Origin: Acidobacteriota bacterium
Lineage (GTDB): Bacteria; Acidobacteriota; Terriglobia; Acidiferrales; UBA7541
Reading direction: 5' to 3'
DNA: 48,984 nucleotides
NCBI GenBank assembly: GCA_003225315.1
Contig: QHZD01000043.1
Location: forward strand, 1 to 48,984
Both the position numbers and the translations under genes were made by a program. Below are positions 24,028-34,527 of the stretch, one piece after another (position 1 is the stretch's first letter; each line of letters opens with the position of its first letter). The notes under the pieces were generated by a model, which worked only from the letters and a program-made list of their open reading frames with translations, searched no databases and was not told where the DNA came from.

Positions 24028-25233
24028 TTGGCGGCGGAGGAATGTCGGAACGTCCAGATCGTCGGACGGCACGTCCTGACTGACTTCGCGGACGCTATTC
24101 GACTCGGGGTTTGTAAGTACAAACCCCGAACCCCGCTGTTGGACTTGGTGGACGACGTTCGGCAAATCCTGCTGCACTGGCATATCCGGCATTTCGCGGC
24201 CGGCCTTCCAGGTCTTGGGCAAAAACGATTGCTTCTGATGGATGTTTTTCTTGTTGGCGTCCTTAAAGCCGGCCGCAATGACGGTGATCTTCACGGAGTC
24301 CTTCATGTTGTCATCCTGCACGGCGCCGAAAATGATGTTGGCATTCTCGTGCGCGGCTTTTTGAATGACGCTCGACGCTTCGTGGACTTCATGAAGCGTG
24401 AGGCTCGAGCTTCCGGAAATGTTGATGAGGATGCCCTGCGCGCCCTGGATGGTATTGTCCTCAAGCAAAGGGCTGGCGATGGCGCGGTTCGCGGCGTCCA
24501 CGGCGCGGTTCGTTCCAGTGGCGACGGCAGTGCCCATCACGGCGTAGCCCTGGCCGTGCATTATCGCTTTCACATCGGCAAAGTCGCGATTGATGATGCC
24601 GGGCACGGTGATGATGTCCGAGATGCCCTGAACGGCCTGGCGAAGAATGTCGTCGGCGATGCGGAAGGCGTCGAAGAAGCTGGTGCCGCGTTCGACGGTG
24701 TCCATCAAGCGCTCGTTGGGGATGACAATGACGGTGTCAACGGCGCCGATCAGTTCCTGGAGGGCTTGCTCGGCCTGCATCATGCGGCGCTTGCCTTCAA
24801 AAGCGAAGGGCTTCGTTACCACAGCCACGCTCAAAGCCCCCAATTCGCTGGCGAGCGAAGCGACCACAGGCGCAGCGCCGCTGCCGGTGCCTCCGCCAAG
24901 GCCGGAGGTAATGAAAATCATGTCCGAGCCTTCGAGCGCTTCGATAATTTTTTCCGTGTCTTCTAGCGCGGCTTTCCGGCCGACTTCGGGATTGGCGCCC
25001 GCGCCGAGTCCTTTGGTGAGCTTCGCCCCGAGCTGAAGTTTGACCGGCGCTTGCGACAGTTTCAGCGCCTGCAGGTCGGTGTTCGCGGTGATGAATTCCA
25101 CGCCTTCGAGCTTGGCGCGAATCATGCGATTGACCGCGTTGCACCCGCCCCCGCCGACACCTATGACCTTGATCTTCGCCGGCTGCAGCTCCTCGCTGAA
25201 GCTCATGCGAATTCCTGCTTCTCTCGTCGTCAT
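24013..25233 (-). CDS. ftsZ: cell division GTPase FtsZ
   Basis: A 406-residue tubulin homologue that polymerises into the Z ring at midcell. It has [18 protein letters not shown], the GTP-binding signature [14 protein letters not shown], and the synergy-loop region including [21 protein letters not shown] variable linker leads to the C-terminal tail [12 protein letters not shown], the docking peptide for FtsA and other partners. I use ATG 25233, which has GGGGA upstream; a TTG at 25254 is also possible, and the conserved core starts after a further ATG (MSFSEE). It is the last gene of the dcw cluster, 46 nt after ftsA. Confidence 0.97.
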   Translation of the reverse strand: MTTREAGIRMSFSEELQPAKIKVIGVGGGGCNAVNRMIRAKLEGVEFITANTDLQALKLSQAPVKLQLGAKLTKGLGAGANPEVGRKAALEDTEKIIEALEGSDMIFITSGLGGGTGSGAAPVVASLASELGALSVAVVTKPFAFEGKRRMMQAEQALQELIGAVDTVIVIPNERLMDTVERGTSFFDAFRIADDILRQAVQGISDIITVPGIINRDFADVKAIMHGQGYAVMGTAVATGTNRAVDAANRAIASPLLEDNTIQGAQGILINISGSSSLTLHEVHEASSVIQKAAHENANIIFGAVQDDNMKDSVKITVIAAGFKDANKKNIHQKQSFLPKTWKAGREMPDMPVQQDLPNVVHQVQQRGSGFVLTNPESNSVREVSQDVPSDDLDVPTFLRRQAQKA

Positions 25234-25279
25234 ATTTTCCCCAACCTTCTCCAAGTCCGCTGGCAGCTCTCGGGCAGGG

Positions 25280-26494
25280 TCACGAGGCGCCGGCGAACAT
25301 GGCTTTCAATTTGGATACGAGATTTCCCGCGCGCTGGGGCGCAGAGCGCCGCGCCTTCGCGCCACACAAAACGAGCCCCACTACGGTTGCATATTCCGGC
25401 TGCGCCACCTGTTCCGGCAGATCAGCCAAGCCTTTGGGTTCCGCGACCCGCACCGGCAGATGGAAAGACTGCTCGATGAGTTCATCGAGTCCATGGAGGC
25501 GCGCGCCGCCGCCCGCCAGGATAAATCCTGCGGGAAGCTGGCCGTCTAGGCCGGCGCGCTGCAGGTCGTCGCGAATCAGCGAAAGCAATTCCATGGCGCG
25601 CGGCTCGATGATGTCCGTCAACATATGCGCGAAGATGGTCCGAGGCGGACGGTCACCGACGCTGGCAATTTCGATGGCGCCATTTCCCTTCATAAAAGCG
25701 GAAGCGGCGCAGCCGTGGCGGCGCTTGAGCCTTTCCGCTTCAGGAATCGGCGTGCGCAAACCGACGGCGAGATCATTTGTGAAGTGATCGCCGCCAATCG
25801 GAACGGCGCTGCTATGGCGAACCACGCCCCCGCCAAAGACGAGCAATTCCGTGGTGCCGCCGCCGATGTCTAACAAACAGCAGCCGAGATCGCGCTCGTC
25901 CTGGGTGAGGCAGGATTCCGCGGAGGCGAGCGGTTCGAGAACGGTGTCGGTGATGAGGATGCCCGCTTTGTTCGCGGCGGTGACGAGGTTCTGCGTAGCG
26001 GCGACAGAGGAAGTCACGAGATGGACGTTGACTTCCAGGCGCTGGCCGACCATGCCGATGGCGTCACGTATGCCGTTCTGCGCATCCACGATGAATTCGT
26101 GCGGAAGAACATGAAGGACTTCGCGGTCTTCGGGAAGAGTGATGTTGCGGGCGGCATCGACGGCGCGGCGCACGTCTTCGCGCTCGATGTCACGCGGACG
26201 GTGGCCCAAGGTGATGCCGCCGCGGCTATTGACCCCCCGCACGTGGCCGCCGGCGACGCCAACTAGAGCTTCTTCCACCGGCACGTTGGCAACGCTTTCG
26301 GCTTCTTCTACCGCGCGGCGGATGGAGCTCACGGTGGAATCAAGATTGACGATCAGGCCTTTGCGAAGCCCCTTGGACTCTGCCGCGCCAAGAGCCAGAA
26401 ACTTCACAAGGTCGCCATCGATTTCCGTGATTAATACGCAAGTTTTTGTGCTGCCGATGTCCAGCCCGATGAGGTATTTGTCTTTCTTCGCCAA
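25280..26494 (-). CDS. ftsA: cell division protein FtsA (actin-like Z-ring anchor)
   Basis: A 404-residue actin-fold ATPase that tethers FtsZ to the membrane and recruits later divisome proteins. It shows the phosphate-1 loop ([14 protein letters not shown]), the 1C subdomain around [14 protein letters not shown], phosphate-2 ([16 protein letters not shown]) and adenosine motifs ([18 protein letters not shown]). An amphipathic C-terminal helix ([10 protein letters not shown]) should insert in the membrane. The start is TTG 26494, backed by AGGAG 7 nt upstream. It lies 21 nt after ftsQ. Confidence 0.96.
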   Translation of the reverse strand: MAKKDKYLIGLDIGSTKTCVLITEIDGDLVKFLALGAAESKGLRKGLIVNLDSTVSSIRRAVEEAESVANVPVEEALVGVAGGHVRGVNSRGGITLGHRPRDIEREDVRRAVDAARNITLPEDREVLHVLPHEFIVDAQNGIRDAIGMVGQRLEVNVHLVTSSVAATQNLVTAANKAGILITDTVLEPLASAESCLTQDERDLGCCLLDIGGGTTELLVFGGGVVRHSSAVPIGGDHFTNDLAVGLRTPIPEAERLKRRHGCAASAFMKGNGAIEIASVGDRPPRTIFAHMLTDIIEPRAMELLSLIRDDLQRAGLDGQLPAGFILAGGGARLHGLDELIEQSFHLPVRVAEPKGLADLPEQVAQPEYATVVGLVLCGAKARRSAPQRAGNLVSKLKAMFAGAS

Positions 26495-26515
26495 GCTGCC
26501 GCTCCTGCGATGAAG

Positions 26516-27433
26516 CTATTTTTTCCTAGCCACGGCCGTGCCCGGACTGGTATCGGGATTCACGACCACTTGCCGCGAATACTGCAAATCGATGGACTGG
26601 ACTCGGCCGGCATTCGCCTGCCACTGCGAAAAATTGTCGATCAGCATTTTGAATTTGCCGGTGAACTCGCCCGAACCGAAATGAATGGTGACGGCCTGCG
26701 AATCGCTGGGGTTCGCGAGGCCAGTCATCACCACGCGCAAATCCTTGGGATTGGAGAGATCGATTTCGCTCACGCGATCGGACGAGCCGGAGCGCACGAG
26801 GTCGATAGCCTTGATGAATTCTTCGTACGCCTGCATGCGCTTTTCGCGCTGGTCGCGCGGCAATTCTTCCGAGACGCCGGTGACGATCGGAAAATGCAAT
26901 TCTTCGCCGCGCGGGCGGTCGAGGATGACGCCATGCGCGTCGATTAGCGCGAGTTCGTTGCCGTTGCGAACAAAAGCGACGGGAGTGCGCTCGGTCAGCT
27001 CAATGCGGAGACGATTCGGCAGGATGCGCTGCACGCTAGCGGATTCGACCCAGGGAATCTGTTCCAACTGGCTACGGCGAGACTCTAGAGAGACGAGCAA
27101 TACGCTGCGGTTGCGGTCGTGAACAAACTGCTGGAGAACGGTTTCGCGGCTGACAATGTGATTGCCGGTCAGTTCAATTTGATCCGGCTTTAGCAGAAGC
27201 ATGCTGGGTGAATACAAGAGAAACTGCGCGCCGTAATAGGCCGCCGTCATACTCACCACACCAGCAATACTTACGACCAGCACGCGCCGGTAGAACGGCC
27301 AGCCCCGCCCGGTGAATTTTTTGCGGCGGATTTCGACCGGCTTCTGGCGGCGCAGGTAACGCGGCTCCTCGTCGGCAACCAGCTCAGGCCGGTAGGAGTC
27401 GGCGTCCCTCGCCGCAGTCGCATTGCGCTGCAT
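26516..27433 (-). CDS. ftsQ: cell division protein FtsQ
   Basis: A 305-residue bitopic divisome protein linking early and late components. It has an Arg-rich cytoplasmic N terminus and a single membrane helix (about residues 47-65, VLVVSIAGVVSMTAAYYGA). A periplasmic POTRA domain (LLLKPDQIELTGNHIVSRETVLQQ) and the FtsQ beta domain (WVESASVQRILPNRLRIELTERTPVAFV) follow. I use ATG 27433. GTG 27442 (overlapping the murB stop as GTGA) or TTG 27451 could also start it. No ddl gene lies between murB and ftsQ. Confidence 0.92.
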   Translation of the reverse strand: MQRNATAARDADSYRPELVADEEPRYLRRQKPVEIRRKKFTGRGWPFYRRVLVVSIAGVVSMTAAYYGAQFLLYSPSMLLLKPDQIELTGNHIVSRETVLQQFVHDRNRSVLLVSLESRRSQLEQIPWVESASVQRILPNRLRIELTERTPVAFVRNGNELALIDAHGVILDRPRGEELHFPIVTGVSEELPRDQREKRMQAYEEFIKAIDLVRSGSSDRVSEIDLSNPKDLRVVMTGLANPSDSQAVTIHFGSGEFTGKFKMLIDNFSQWQANAGRVQSIDLQYSRQVVVNPDTSPGTAVARKK

Positions 27434-27438
27434 GGCCT

Positions 27439-28347
27439 TCACGCGTTCCAAACGACCACCTCGTTTTCAAGGCTGACACCAAAACTTTTCTGCACGCGTT
27501 CGCGCACGCCGGCAATTAGCGCCAGCATGTCTTTGGCAGAGGCATGGCCGGCGTTCACAAAGAAATTGGCATGACGATCACTGACCTGGGCGTCACCCAC
27601 GGACAGACCTTTGAGTCCCAATTCATCAATCATGCGGCCCGCGGAGGCCCCTGGAGGGTTTTTGAAGATGCAGCCGGCGCTTTTCTGACCGAGCGGCTGG
27701 CTCGAGCGCCGTTTTTCGTTGCAGATACGAATCCCTTTTAGAATTTCTTTGTACGGTTTGGAGGGTAGTTCCAATATCACTGCGAGCATCATATCATCGG
27801 GCGCAAAAGAAGTGTGGCGGTATTCGAAAGAAATTTGATCACCCCGGAGGATTTCGACCTTCCGGCTGGCCGACCGGTAGAGCGTCACTTCCCGGACATA
27901 GTTGCCGATCTGCATGCCATACGCGCCGGCATTCATGCGCAGAGCGCCCCCGACCGTGCCCGGAACACCGATGAGCCCTTCCATTCCGCCGAGGTCGTTC
28001 TTGGCACAAAAGGTGATCATGCGGCCAAGGTCGGCAGCGGCGTCGACGCGCGCAAGGCTGCCATCAAGGACGACGTCCGGCTCCGGACGAACAAGTTGCA
28101 GAACCACCCAAGGCAATTCGCCATCACCTACGAGCAGGTTCGAGCCGCCACCGAGGAACTTGTGAGGAATGTCGTTCACGTCGAGCAGACTCAGCAGGTC
28201 AGGGAGGCTTTCGTGCTTCTTGATGCGCAGCAGGTCCGTCGTTCCACCGATGCCCAGCGAAGTCAGGTCGGATAGGGCGGCGCCATACTGCAGCTCGACG
28301 TGGAGCTCCGCGAGTTTGCCGACGATACTCGGGTCATGAATGCGCAT
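27439..28347 (-). CDS. murB: UDP-N-acetylenolpyruvoylglucosamine reductase
   Basis: A 302-residue FAD enzyme that reduces UDP-GlcNAc-enolpyruvate to UDP-MurNAc with NADPH. Hallmarks are [13 protein letters not shown], the FAD-binding [14 protein letters not shown], and [21 protein letters not shown]. The catalytic Ser is in [11 protein letters not shown] and the proton-donating Glu is in LENEVVVWN at the C terminus. ATG 28347 starts the conserved region and overlaps the end of murC by 14 nt. A longer frame to 28434 would run deep into murC and is unlikely. Confidence 0.96.
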   Translation of the reverse strand: MRIHDPSIVGKLAELHVELQYGAALSDLTSLGIGGTTDLLRIKKHESLPDLLSLLDVNDIPHKFLGGGSNLLVGDGELPWVVLQLVRPEPDVVLDGSLARVDAAADLGRMITFCAKNDLGGMEGLIGVPGTVGGALRMNAGAYGMQIGNYVREVTLYRSASRKVEILRGDQISFEYRHTSFAPDDMMLAVILELPSKPYKEILKGIRICNEKRRSSQPLGQKSAGCIFKNPPGASAGRMIDELGLKGLSVGDAQVSDRHANFFVNAGHASAKDMLALIAGVRERVQKSFGVSLENEVVVWNA

Positions 28348-29743
28348 GAGGCGTCGGATGCTCCGTTCCCAGTAAGACCATGAATTCGTTGCTCGCCCGG
28401 CTGATATTGCCCGCGCCGATGGTGAGGACTGCATCTCCCGGGCGGGCTTGTTTCAGCAGGTACTCGATGCCTTCCTGCATCGAGCGAAAGTAGTGGACGT
28501 TTTTGTGTCCGGCATCGCGAATGGCGGTTGCCAGCGCTTCGCTGGTCACGCCCGGGATGGGTGCTTCGCTCGCCGCATAGATATCGAGCAGCACAAGGAT
28601 GTCCGCCTGATTGAACGCGCTGCGAAAATCGTCCCAAAGGTGCTGCGTGCGTGTGTAACGATGAGGCTGGAAAAGCACGAGCAGGCGATTGAACTTGCAG
28701 CCGCGAGCCGCTTCGAGCGTGGCGCGAATTTCGGCGGGGTGATGGCCGTAGTCATCGACCACGGTGATGTCGTTGACCACCCCCTTGATGTCAAAGCGGC
28801 GGCCCACGCCGGCAAACTTAGCGAGCCCTTCGCGGATCAGGTCGGCCGGAACGTTTAGGTAGAGGGCGACGGCTGCGGCTGCGGCGGCGTTGCGAACATT
28901 GTGCATGCCGGGAGGATGCGCCAGGCGGAACAAGCCGAAGTCTTCGCCTCTGTAAGTCAACCGGAACTCGCTGCCCAAACCTTCCAGCTTTACATCGCTG
29001 ATCACCAGATCGGCTTGGCTCGAGATTCCATAGGTAATGATGGGGCGCTTCACGCTGGGAATGATCGCTTGCACGTTCGGCTCGTCGATGCAGAGGATGG
29101 CAGCACCGTAAAACGGCACGCGATTCACAAATTGGATGAAAGCGTCCTGAATATCTTCGAGCGAGGTGTACTGGTCGAGATGTTCGCGATCAATGGTGGT
29201 GACGACTGCGACCACCGGAGCGAGCATCAAGAAGCTGCGGTCGCTCTCGTCCGCTTCGACCACAAAATATTCGCCTTTGCCGAGCCGCGCGGTCGTGCCG
29301 GCCTGGTTGACTTTTCCACCGATGACAAACGTGGGATCGAGATGCGCCGCCGCGAGCACCGAGGCGACAATCGAAGTCGTAGTCGTCTTGCCGTGCGCTC
29401 CGGCTACAGCGATTCCGTATTTCAAGCGCATCAGCTCCGCGAGCATTTCCGCGCGCGGAATCACGGGAATCTTATTTTTGTGGGCTTCGACAACTTCGGG
29501 GTTATCCGCCTTCACGGCGGAAGAGGTGACCACAACGTGCGCGCCATCTCCATTCGATGCTTTGTGGCCCTCATAGATCGTCGCGCCCAGATTTTGCAGG
29601 CGTTCGGTGATAGTGGACAGTTTGACGTCGGAACCGGACACGGAATAGCCGAGCGTCAAGAGCACTTCGGCGATGCCGCTCATGCCGATGCCGCCGATAC
29701 CGACCAGGTGGATGCGTTGAAAATTGCGAAATGAAACCATCAT
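28334..29743 (-). CDS. murC: UDP-N-acetylmuramate--L-alanine ligase
   Basis: A 469-residue Mur ligase adding the first L-Ala to UDP-MurNAc. It has the N-terminal UDP-binding Rossmann motif [14 protein letters not shown], the P-loop [10 protein letters not shown] (ATP), the central DESDRSFL, and the C-terminal [11 protein letters not shown] with the HHP typical of MurC. Length is normal. Its ATG overlaps the murG stop as ATGA, and it overlaps murB by 14 nt, so the three are translated together. Confidence 0.97.
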   Translation of the reverse strand: MMVSFRNFQRIHLVGIGGIGMSGIAEVLLTLGYSVSGSDVKLSTITERLQNLGATIYEGHKASNGDGAHVVVTSSAVKADNPEVVEAHKNKIPVIPRAEMLAELMRLKYGIAVAGAHGKTTTTSIVASVLAAAHLDPTFVIGGKVNQAGTTARLGKGEYFVVEADESDRSFLMLAPVVAVVTTIDREHLDQYTSLEDIQDAFIQFVNRVPFYGAAILCIDEPNVQAIIPSVKRPIITYGISSQADLVISDVKLEGLGSEFRLTYRGEDFGLFRLAHPPGMHNVRNAAAAAAVALYLNVPADLIREGLAKFAGVGRRFDIKGVVNDITVVDDYGHHPAEIRATLEAARGCKFNRLLVLFQPHRYTRTQHLWDDFRSAFNQADILVLLDIYAASEAPIPGVTSEALATAIRDAGHKNVHYFRSMQEGIEYLLKQARPGDAVLTIGAGNISRASNEFMVLLGTEHPTPHAHS

Positions 29744-30837
29744 GCGGTTGCCCTCTGCCGATTTGCTTGCACGTTCGCGGCCTCTTCGATGAGATTGACA
29801 ATGTCGCGCGCGGCATGAGGGCGGGCAAGTTCGCGCGCAGCGGTAGACAATTTTTCGATGTCCTGGGGCTGGTCGAGGAGAGAGAAAATTTCGCTGGTCA
29901 GCTTTTCAGGCGTGAGTTCCGCTTCGGAAATCAGGCGGCCGGCGCCTGCGCGGAACATTTCCTGCGCATTGCGGAGTTGATGGCTGTCCGTCGCCCTGCC
30001 AAAAGGGATAAAGATGGCGGCGCGGCCCGCAGCGGCGATTTCCGCGGCGGTGATGGCTCCTGCGCGGCAAACAATAATGTCTGCCCAGGCAAAGCGCTCC
30101 GGCATGTTTGTGAGGAAGGGGACAACTTCTGCTTTGATTTCGCGCCGCGCATAAGCCGTGCGTACAGCGTTGTAATCGCGCTCGCCGGTCTGATGAACAA
30201 TGGCCAATTCGCTCTTGCGCGCCGCGAGGCGGTCCATGGAGTCGACAAATGTTCGGTTGATTGGCAACGCCCCCTGGCTTCCGCCGGTGACGAGCAGCCG
30301 AAACGGCTTTTCCAGCCGCCGCGACGTGATGGAGAAAAATTCCGGGCGCACCGGGCAACCCGTGACGATTGCTTTCTTGCCCCAATCGCGTGCAGAAACT
30401 TCATAGCCAGTCGCGATTCGTGTAGAAATTCTAGCCAGGACCTTGTTCGTGAAGCCGGCTTCGGCGTTGGGTTCGAAGATGACGTTGGGTACGCGCCCCA
30501 GCCAGGTAGCGAGCAGCATGGGACCTGCAGCATATCCGCCGACGCCAAACGCGGCGACGGGCTTGTGCTTGCGTAATACGCGCCGCGCATCGAGCATTGC
30601 CGGCACGAGCATGGCAATGTTCTTGACCAGCGTGGCGCCACCTTTGCCCTTCAAGCCGGCCACCCGCAGCGTTTCCAGCGGCAGCCCCGCCTGCGGCACC
30701 AGTTTCATTTCAATCCCGCGTTCTGTTCCCACCAGCACGACTTCCCTTTCGCTTCCTCTTGCCAGCCATTCCCGCGCAATCGCCAGCGCCGGAAAAACAT
30801 GTCCGCCCGTGCCGCCGCCTGCTATCAGCAATTTCAC
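29740..30837 (-). CDS. murG: UDP-GlcNAc:lipid I N-acetylglucosaminyltransferase
   Basis: A 365-residue peripheral membrane GT28 enzyme that turns lipid I into lipid II on the cytoplasmic face. Signature features are the first glycine-rich loop ([16 protein letters not shown]), [13 protein letters not shown], the third glycine loop [15 protein letters not shown], and the UDP-GlcNAc site ([28 protein letters not shown]). That site reads AGAITAAE where SGAxTxxE is common. Starts with GTG 30837. It follows ftsW by 16 nt and overlaps murC. Confidence 0.96.
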   Translation of the reverse strand: MKLLIAGGGTGGHVFPALAIAREWLARGSEREVVLVGTERGIEMKLVPQAGLPLETLRVAGLKGKGGATLVKNIAMLVPAMLDARRVLRKHKPVAAFGVGGYAAGPMLLATWLGRVPNVIFEPNAEAGFTNKVLARISTRIATGYEVSARDWGKKAIVTGCPVRPEFFSITSRRLEKPFRLLVTGGSQGALPINRTFVDSMDRLAARKSELAIVHQTGERDYNAVRTAYARREIKAEVVPFLTNMPERFAWADIIVCRAGAITAAEIAAAGRAAIFIPFGRATDSHQLRNAQEMFRAGAGRLISEAELTPEKLTSEIFSLLDQPQDIEKLSTAARELARPHAARDIVNLIEEAANVQANRQRATA

Positions 30838-30853
30838 AGGACTGGTCCGCCCC

Positions 30854-31972
30854 TCACGCTTCTGCCGCCTGTTGCGAAATATTCAGCAGAACGCCGGTGG
30901 CCAGGAGCATGACCAGCAAACTCGATCCGCCATAGCTGATGAAGGGCAGCGGAATTCCTTTCGTCGGCACCATTCCGAGCACGACAGCAAAATTAATCAG
31001 CGCCTGGCACAGCACCATCGCGGTGATTCCCAGCGCGAGCAGCCGCCCGAATCCGTCCGGCGCGCCGAGGGCAGCGCGCATCCCGCGCCAGCCATAGACC
31101 ACAAAGAGCGCGATGACAGCGATTGCTCCGAGAAAGCCCAGCTCCTCGCAGATCACCGCATAAATAAAATCCGTGTGCGCTTCCGGCAGATAAAAGAGCT
31201 TTTGTTTGCTCTCCATCAGACCCACGCCTGTGAATCCGCCAGAGCCGACAGCGATGAGCGATTGAAGAAGTTGAAATCCAGCGCCTTGCGGATCGGAGTC
31301 CGGATGCAGGAAAGCCATCAATCGAGCTTGCCGGTACGCGACTTGCGTGATGAGCAAATACACCAGAGGGACTGCGCCTGCTAGCCCCACTGCAAGCCAC
31401 TTCCAGGAAAGTCCAGCGACGAACAGAATGGCGGCGGCCACCACGAGAATATCGATGGAGGTTCCAAGGTCGGGCTGCAGCAGGATCAACGCGACATAAA
31501 CGAGAATGGGACCGGCCGCCGGAAAAATCGTTCCCCAGAAATCTTCCTTGCAAAATTCCATGCCGGCCCTGTTGCGGCGTCTCTGATCCATGAACCAGGC
31601 CAGGTAGAGGATGGTGGCGAGCTTCGCCAGCTCCGACGGCTGGATCCCTATGGGGCCGAACTTGATCCAACGATGCGTGGCATGCGACTTGTCGAGGAAA
31701 AACGTGCCGATGAGCAGCAACAAGACGATGCACACGACGGGATAAATGACCGCGGGCTCGCGCAGACGACGGTAGTCCGTCCTCATCAGAGCAAACATTC
31801 CCAAGATCCCGATAAAGAGCCACGCGGCCTGGCGGGCGAGAAAAATGTAGGAGTGTCCGTACTGCTGTTGCGCGGTGACCGCAGAGGCGCTGAAAATCAT
31901 CACGGCGCCGAGCAGGCACAAGGCCAGTGTCACTCCAAAAAGCAGGCGATCATTTTCCAGTCGTCTCGGCAC
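30854..31972 (-). CDS. ftsW: SEDS glycosyltransferase FtsW
   Basis: A 372-residue SEDS-family protein with about ten membrane helices. It polymerises lipid II glycan strands at the septum together with FtsI. It shows RWIKFGPIGIQPSELAKLA, the catalytic-loop LLQPDLGTSIDI (Asp), and the C-terminal MVPTKGIPLPFISYGGSSLL, all diagnostic of FtsW/RodA. The cluster context decides for FtsW. The start is GTG 31972, only 6 nt after murD. Confidence 0.96.
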   Translation of the reverse strand: MPRRLENDRLLFGVTLALCLLGAVMIFSASAVTAQQQYGHSYIFLARQAAWLFIGILGMFALMRTDYRRLREPAVIYPVVCIVLLLLIGTFFLDKSHATHRWIKFGPIGIQPSELAKLATILYLAWFMDQRRRNRAGMEFCKEDFWGTIFPAAGPILVYVALILLQPDLGTSIDILVVAAAILFVAGLSWKWLAVGLAGAVPLVYLLITQVAYRQARLMAFLHPDSDPQGAGFQLLQSLIAVGSGGFTGVGLMESKQKLFYLPEAHTDFIYAVICEELGFLGAIAVIALFVVYGWRGMRAALGAPDGFGRLLALGITAMVLCQALINFAVVLGMVPTKGIPLPFISYGGSSLLVMLLATGVLLNISQQAAEA

Positions 31973-31978
31973 CTTCGT

Positions 31979-33367
31979 TCACCCTCTTGCAGAAGTACTC
32001 GCCGCTTGCCGTTCCAGTTGATGCACCAAGTCTTTGAACACGCGGCCGCGGTGTTCGTAATTCTGAAATTGATCGAAACTGGCGCACGCCGGAGCGAGCA
32101 GCACTACGTCGCCGGGCCGCGCCGCGAGCGAAGCGATTTCCACGGCACGCTCAATCGTTCCGGCGCGCTCGATAGCCACGCTGCCGGTAATTTGGTTTTC
32201 AATTTTTTCCGCTGCCGCGCCGATCAGAAGCGCAAGAATGGCTTTCTCGCGCAACGGTTTTTGCAAAACGGTGTAATCGCTGCCTTTATCTTTACCGCCG
32301 AGAACGATCAGGATTCGCCCGGGAAAAGCATCCAGCGCCTTTAATGTGGCATCCACGTTCGTGGCCTTCGAATCGTTGTAATAGCGGACACCGACGATTT
32401 CTGCAACGAACTCGAGCCGGTGCTCGACCCCAGCGAACGAGCGGATTCCCCTGGCGATGGCCTCGGGTTGGGCGCCAGCAAGACGCGCCGCCGCCACGGC
32501 CGCGAGCGCATTTTCCACGTTGTGCCCGCCTGCGAGCGGAATGTCCTTGAGATGCAACACCGCTTCCTCCTGGCCGTCGCGGCGAAACACAATTTCGTTT
32601 CCGCGCACGAACGCACCCTGAGCCACGCGCTGCTTCCGGCTGACCCAGTACACTTGCGGTTTGGTGGGCGCGAGCGGCGTGGTCGCTGGATCATCCGCGT
32701 TCAGGACCGCGCTGTCGGCTTCCGTCTGATTCTCGAAGATGCGGGCTTTGGCTCGGCCATACGCTTCGAGCGTGTGATGCCGGTCCAAATGGTCAGGGGT
32801 GAGATTCAAGAACACGCTGATGTTGGGGCGAAACGTTTCAATCAGTTCCAGTTGAAAACTGCTTAGCTCCACCACAGTGATGGAATCGCCGCTGGTCTGG
32901 CCCACGCGCGCGATCAAGGGCGTGCCGATATTCCCGGCGAGAATCGTAGAAAAACCGGCGTTCTTCAAAATGTGGTCGATTAGCGAAGTCGTCGTCGTCT
33001 TGCCGTTCGAGCCGGTGATCCCAATCAAGCGTCCGCGCAGAAAACGATCCGCGAGTTCCACCTCGCTCCAGATGGTGACCCCCTTGGCGCGGGCAGCTTG
33101 CAGCAAAGGCGCATCTGCAGGCACGCCCGGACTCGGAACAATCAGATCTTGTTCGAGAAAGGAATTTTCACGGTGGCCGCCCAGCTCGAGGCTTACGCCA
33201 GCAGCTCGGAGCGGAGCAATCGCTTCGCTGATTTCGTTTTCCGTCCGCGCGTCGGTAGCAGTCACTTTCGCGCCGCGCTCAGCGCAAAAGAGCGCAGTAG
33301 CCACACCCGTCCTGGCCAGTCCAACGACCAGCACACGCTTGCCCCGCAACTCAAACGGATTCGGCAT
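31979..33367 (-). CDS. murD: UDP-N-acetylmuramoyl-L-alanine--D-glutamate ligase
   Basis: A 462-residue Mur ligase adding D-Glu. The Rossmann N terminus (RVLVVGLARTGVATALFC), the P-loop GITGSNGKTTTTSL, the catalytic NLTPDHLDRHHTLEAYGRAKARIF and the C-terminal YNDSKATNVDATLKAL are all canonical for MurD. It starts with ATG 33367, 25 nt after mraY, and is followed after 6 nt by ftsW. Confidence 0.97.
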   Translation of the reverse strand: MPNPFELRGKRVLVVGLARTGVATALFCAERGAKVTATDARTENEISEAIAPLRAAGVSLELGGHRENSFLEQDLIVPSPGVPADAPLLQAARAKGVTIWSEVELADRFLRGRLIGITGSNGKTTTTSLIDHILKNAGFSTILAGNIGTPLIARVGQTSGDSITVVELSSFQLELIETFRPNISVFLNLTPDHLDRHHTLEAYGRAKARIFENQTEADSAVLNADDPATTPLAPTKPQVYWVSRKQRVAQGAFVRGNEIVFRRDGQEEAVLHLKDIPLAGGHNVENALAAVAAARLAGAQPEAIARGIRSFAGVEHRLEFVAEIVGVRYYNDSKATNVDATLKALDAFPGRILIVLGGKDKGSDYTVLQKPLREKAILALLIGAAAEKIENQITGSVAIERAGTIERAVEIASLAARPGDVVLLAPACASFDQFQNYEHRGRVFKDLVHQLERQAASTSARG

Positions 33368-33392
33368 AACTCTCGCAAACGAGAATACTCTG

Positions 33393-34526
33393 CTACCTCA
33401 ATTTCAAGGTCGTCAGCGCAAACAGCGCAAACACCAGCGCCGCGATCCAAAAACGCACGATTACTTTCGATTCGCTCCAGCCAAGCAACTCGAAATGATG
33501 ATGAATGGGCGCCATGCGGAAGATGCGCTTGCCGCGCAGCTTGAACGAGCCCACCTGCAAAATCACCGACAAGGCTTCCAGCACAAAAACTCCCCCAACG
33601 AAGAACAGCAGAATCTCCTGCTTGATGATGACGGCGATCACGCCGAGGGTCCCGCCCAACGAGAGCGAGCCCACATCGCCCATAAAGATTTCCGCGGGAT
33701 GCGCGTTGTACCACAGAAAGCCGAGTGACGCGCCGACGAGCGCGCCGCAAAACACCGTAAGCTCGCCCACTTTCGGGATGTATTGAATGTCGAGGTACGT
33801 CGCCCAGCGGAAATTGCTGCTGACATAGGTCAGCACCGTCAGGGCGCCCGCGGCGATCACCGTACAGCCGATGGCGAGGCCGTCCAGCCCATCAGTCAGG
33901 TTGACGGCATTGGAAGAGCCCACGATGACAATGCCGACGAAAACGAGAAAAGGAATAAACGCCAGTGGCCAGAGATGTGGCGAATGCATGAAGGAGTGAA
34001 AAACGAGATCTGGGCGAAAGCGCTTGAGAAACGGGATCATCAGTTGTGTGGAGTACGCACTGTGCGTGGTCAGAACTAGGAGCGAGACGCCCACTACCAG
34101 GCTAACGAACACCTGGAAATAGATTTTCTTTTTCGCCGTGAGGCCCAGGTTGCGCTGCTTGGACACTTTCGCGTAATCGTCGATGAAGCCGATGACCGCG
34201 AAACCGATGAGTGCAAACAACGCCAGCAAGATGAAAGGGTTTGTGAGATCAGCCCAGAGCAGCGTCGGCACGGCGGTAGAGAGAACAATCAGTACGCCGC
34301 CCATTGTGGGAGTGCCCGCTTTTTTCTTGTGCTCCTGTGGGCCTTCCTCGCGGATGAACTGGCCGATTTGCAGTTCGCGGAGGCGGCGGATCAGCGCGGG
34401 GCCGAAGACCAGCGCGAGGAACATCGCCGTGAGGCTTGCATACACGGTACGAACCGTGATGTAACGAAAAACATTCAGCGGGCTGATGTACTTGCGCAAG
34501 ACCTCATAGAGGAGGTAGTAAAGCAT
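33393..34526 (-). CDS. mraY: phospho-MurNAc-pentapeptide transferase
   Basis: A 377-residue polytopic enzyme that transfers phospho-MurNAc-pentapeptide to undecaprenyl phosphate, giving lipid I. It has KKKAGTPTMGG, the catalytic FIDDYAKV (Asp-Asp), SNAVNLTDGLDGLAIG and MGDVGSLSLGG with ten predicted helices, and RMAPIHHHFELLGWSE near the end. Full length. It lies one nucleotide after the murF stop, indicating tight coupling. Confidence 0.97.
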   Translation of the reverse strand: MLYYLLYEVLRKYISPLNVFRYITVRTVYASLTAMFLALVFGPALIRRLRELQIGQFIREEGPQEHKKKAGTPTMGGVLIVLSTAVPTLLWADLTNPFILLALFALIGFAVIGFIDDYAKVSKQRNLGLTAKKKIYFQVFVSLVVGVSLLVLTTHSAYSTQLMIPFLKRFRPDLVFHSFMHSPHLWPLAFIPFLVFVGIVIVGSSNAVNLTDGLDGLAIGCTVIAAGALTVLTYVSSNFRWATYLDIQYIPKVGELTVFCGALVGASLGFLWYNAHPAEIFMGDVGSLSLGGTLGVIAVIIKQEILLFFVGGVFVLEALSVILQVGSFKLRGKRIFRMAPIHHHFELLGWSESKVIVRFWIAALVFALFALTTLKLR

Positions 34527-34527
34527 C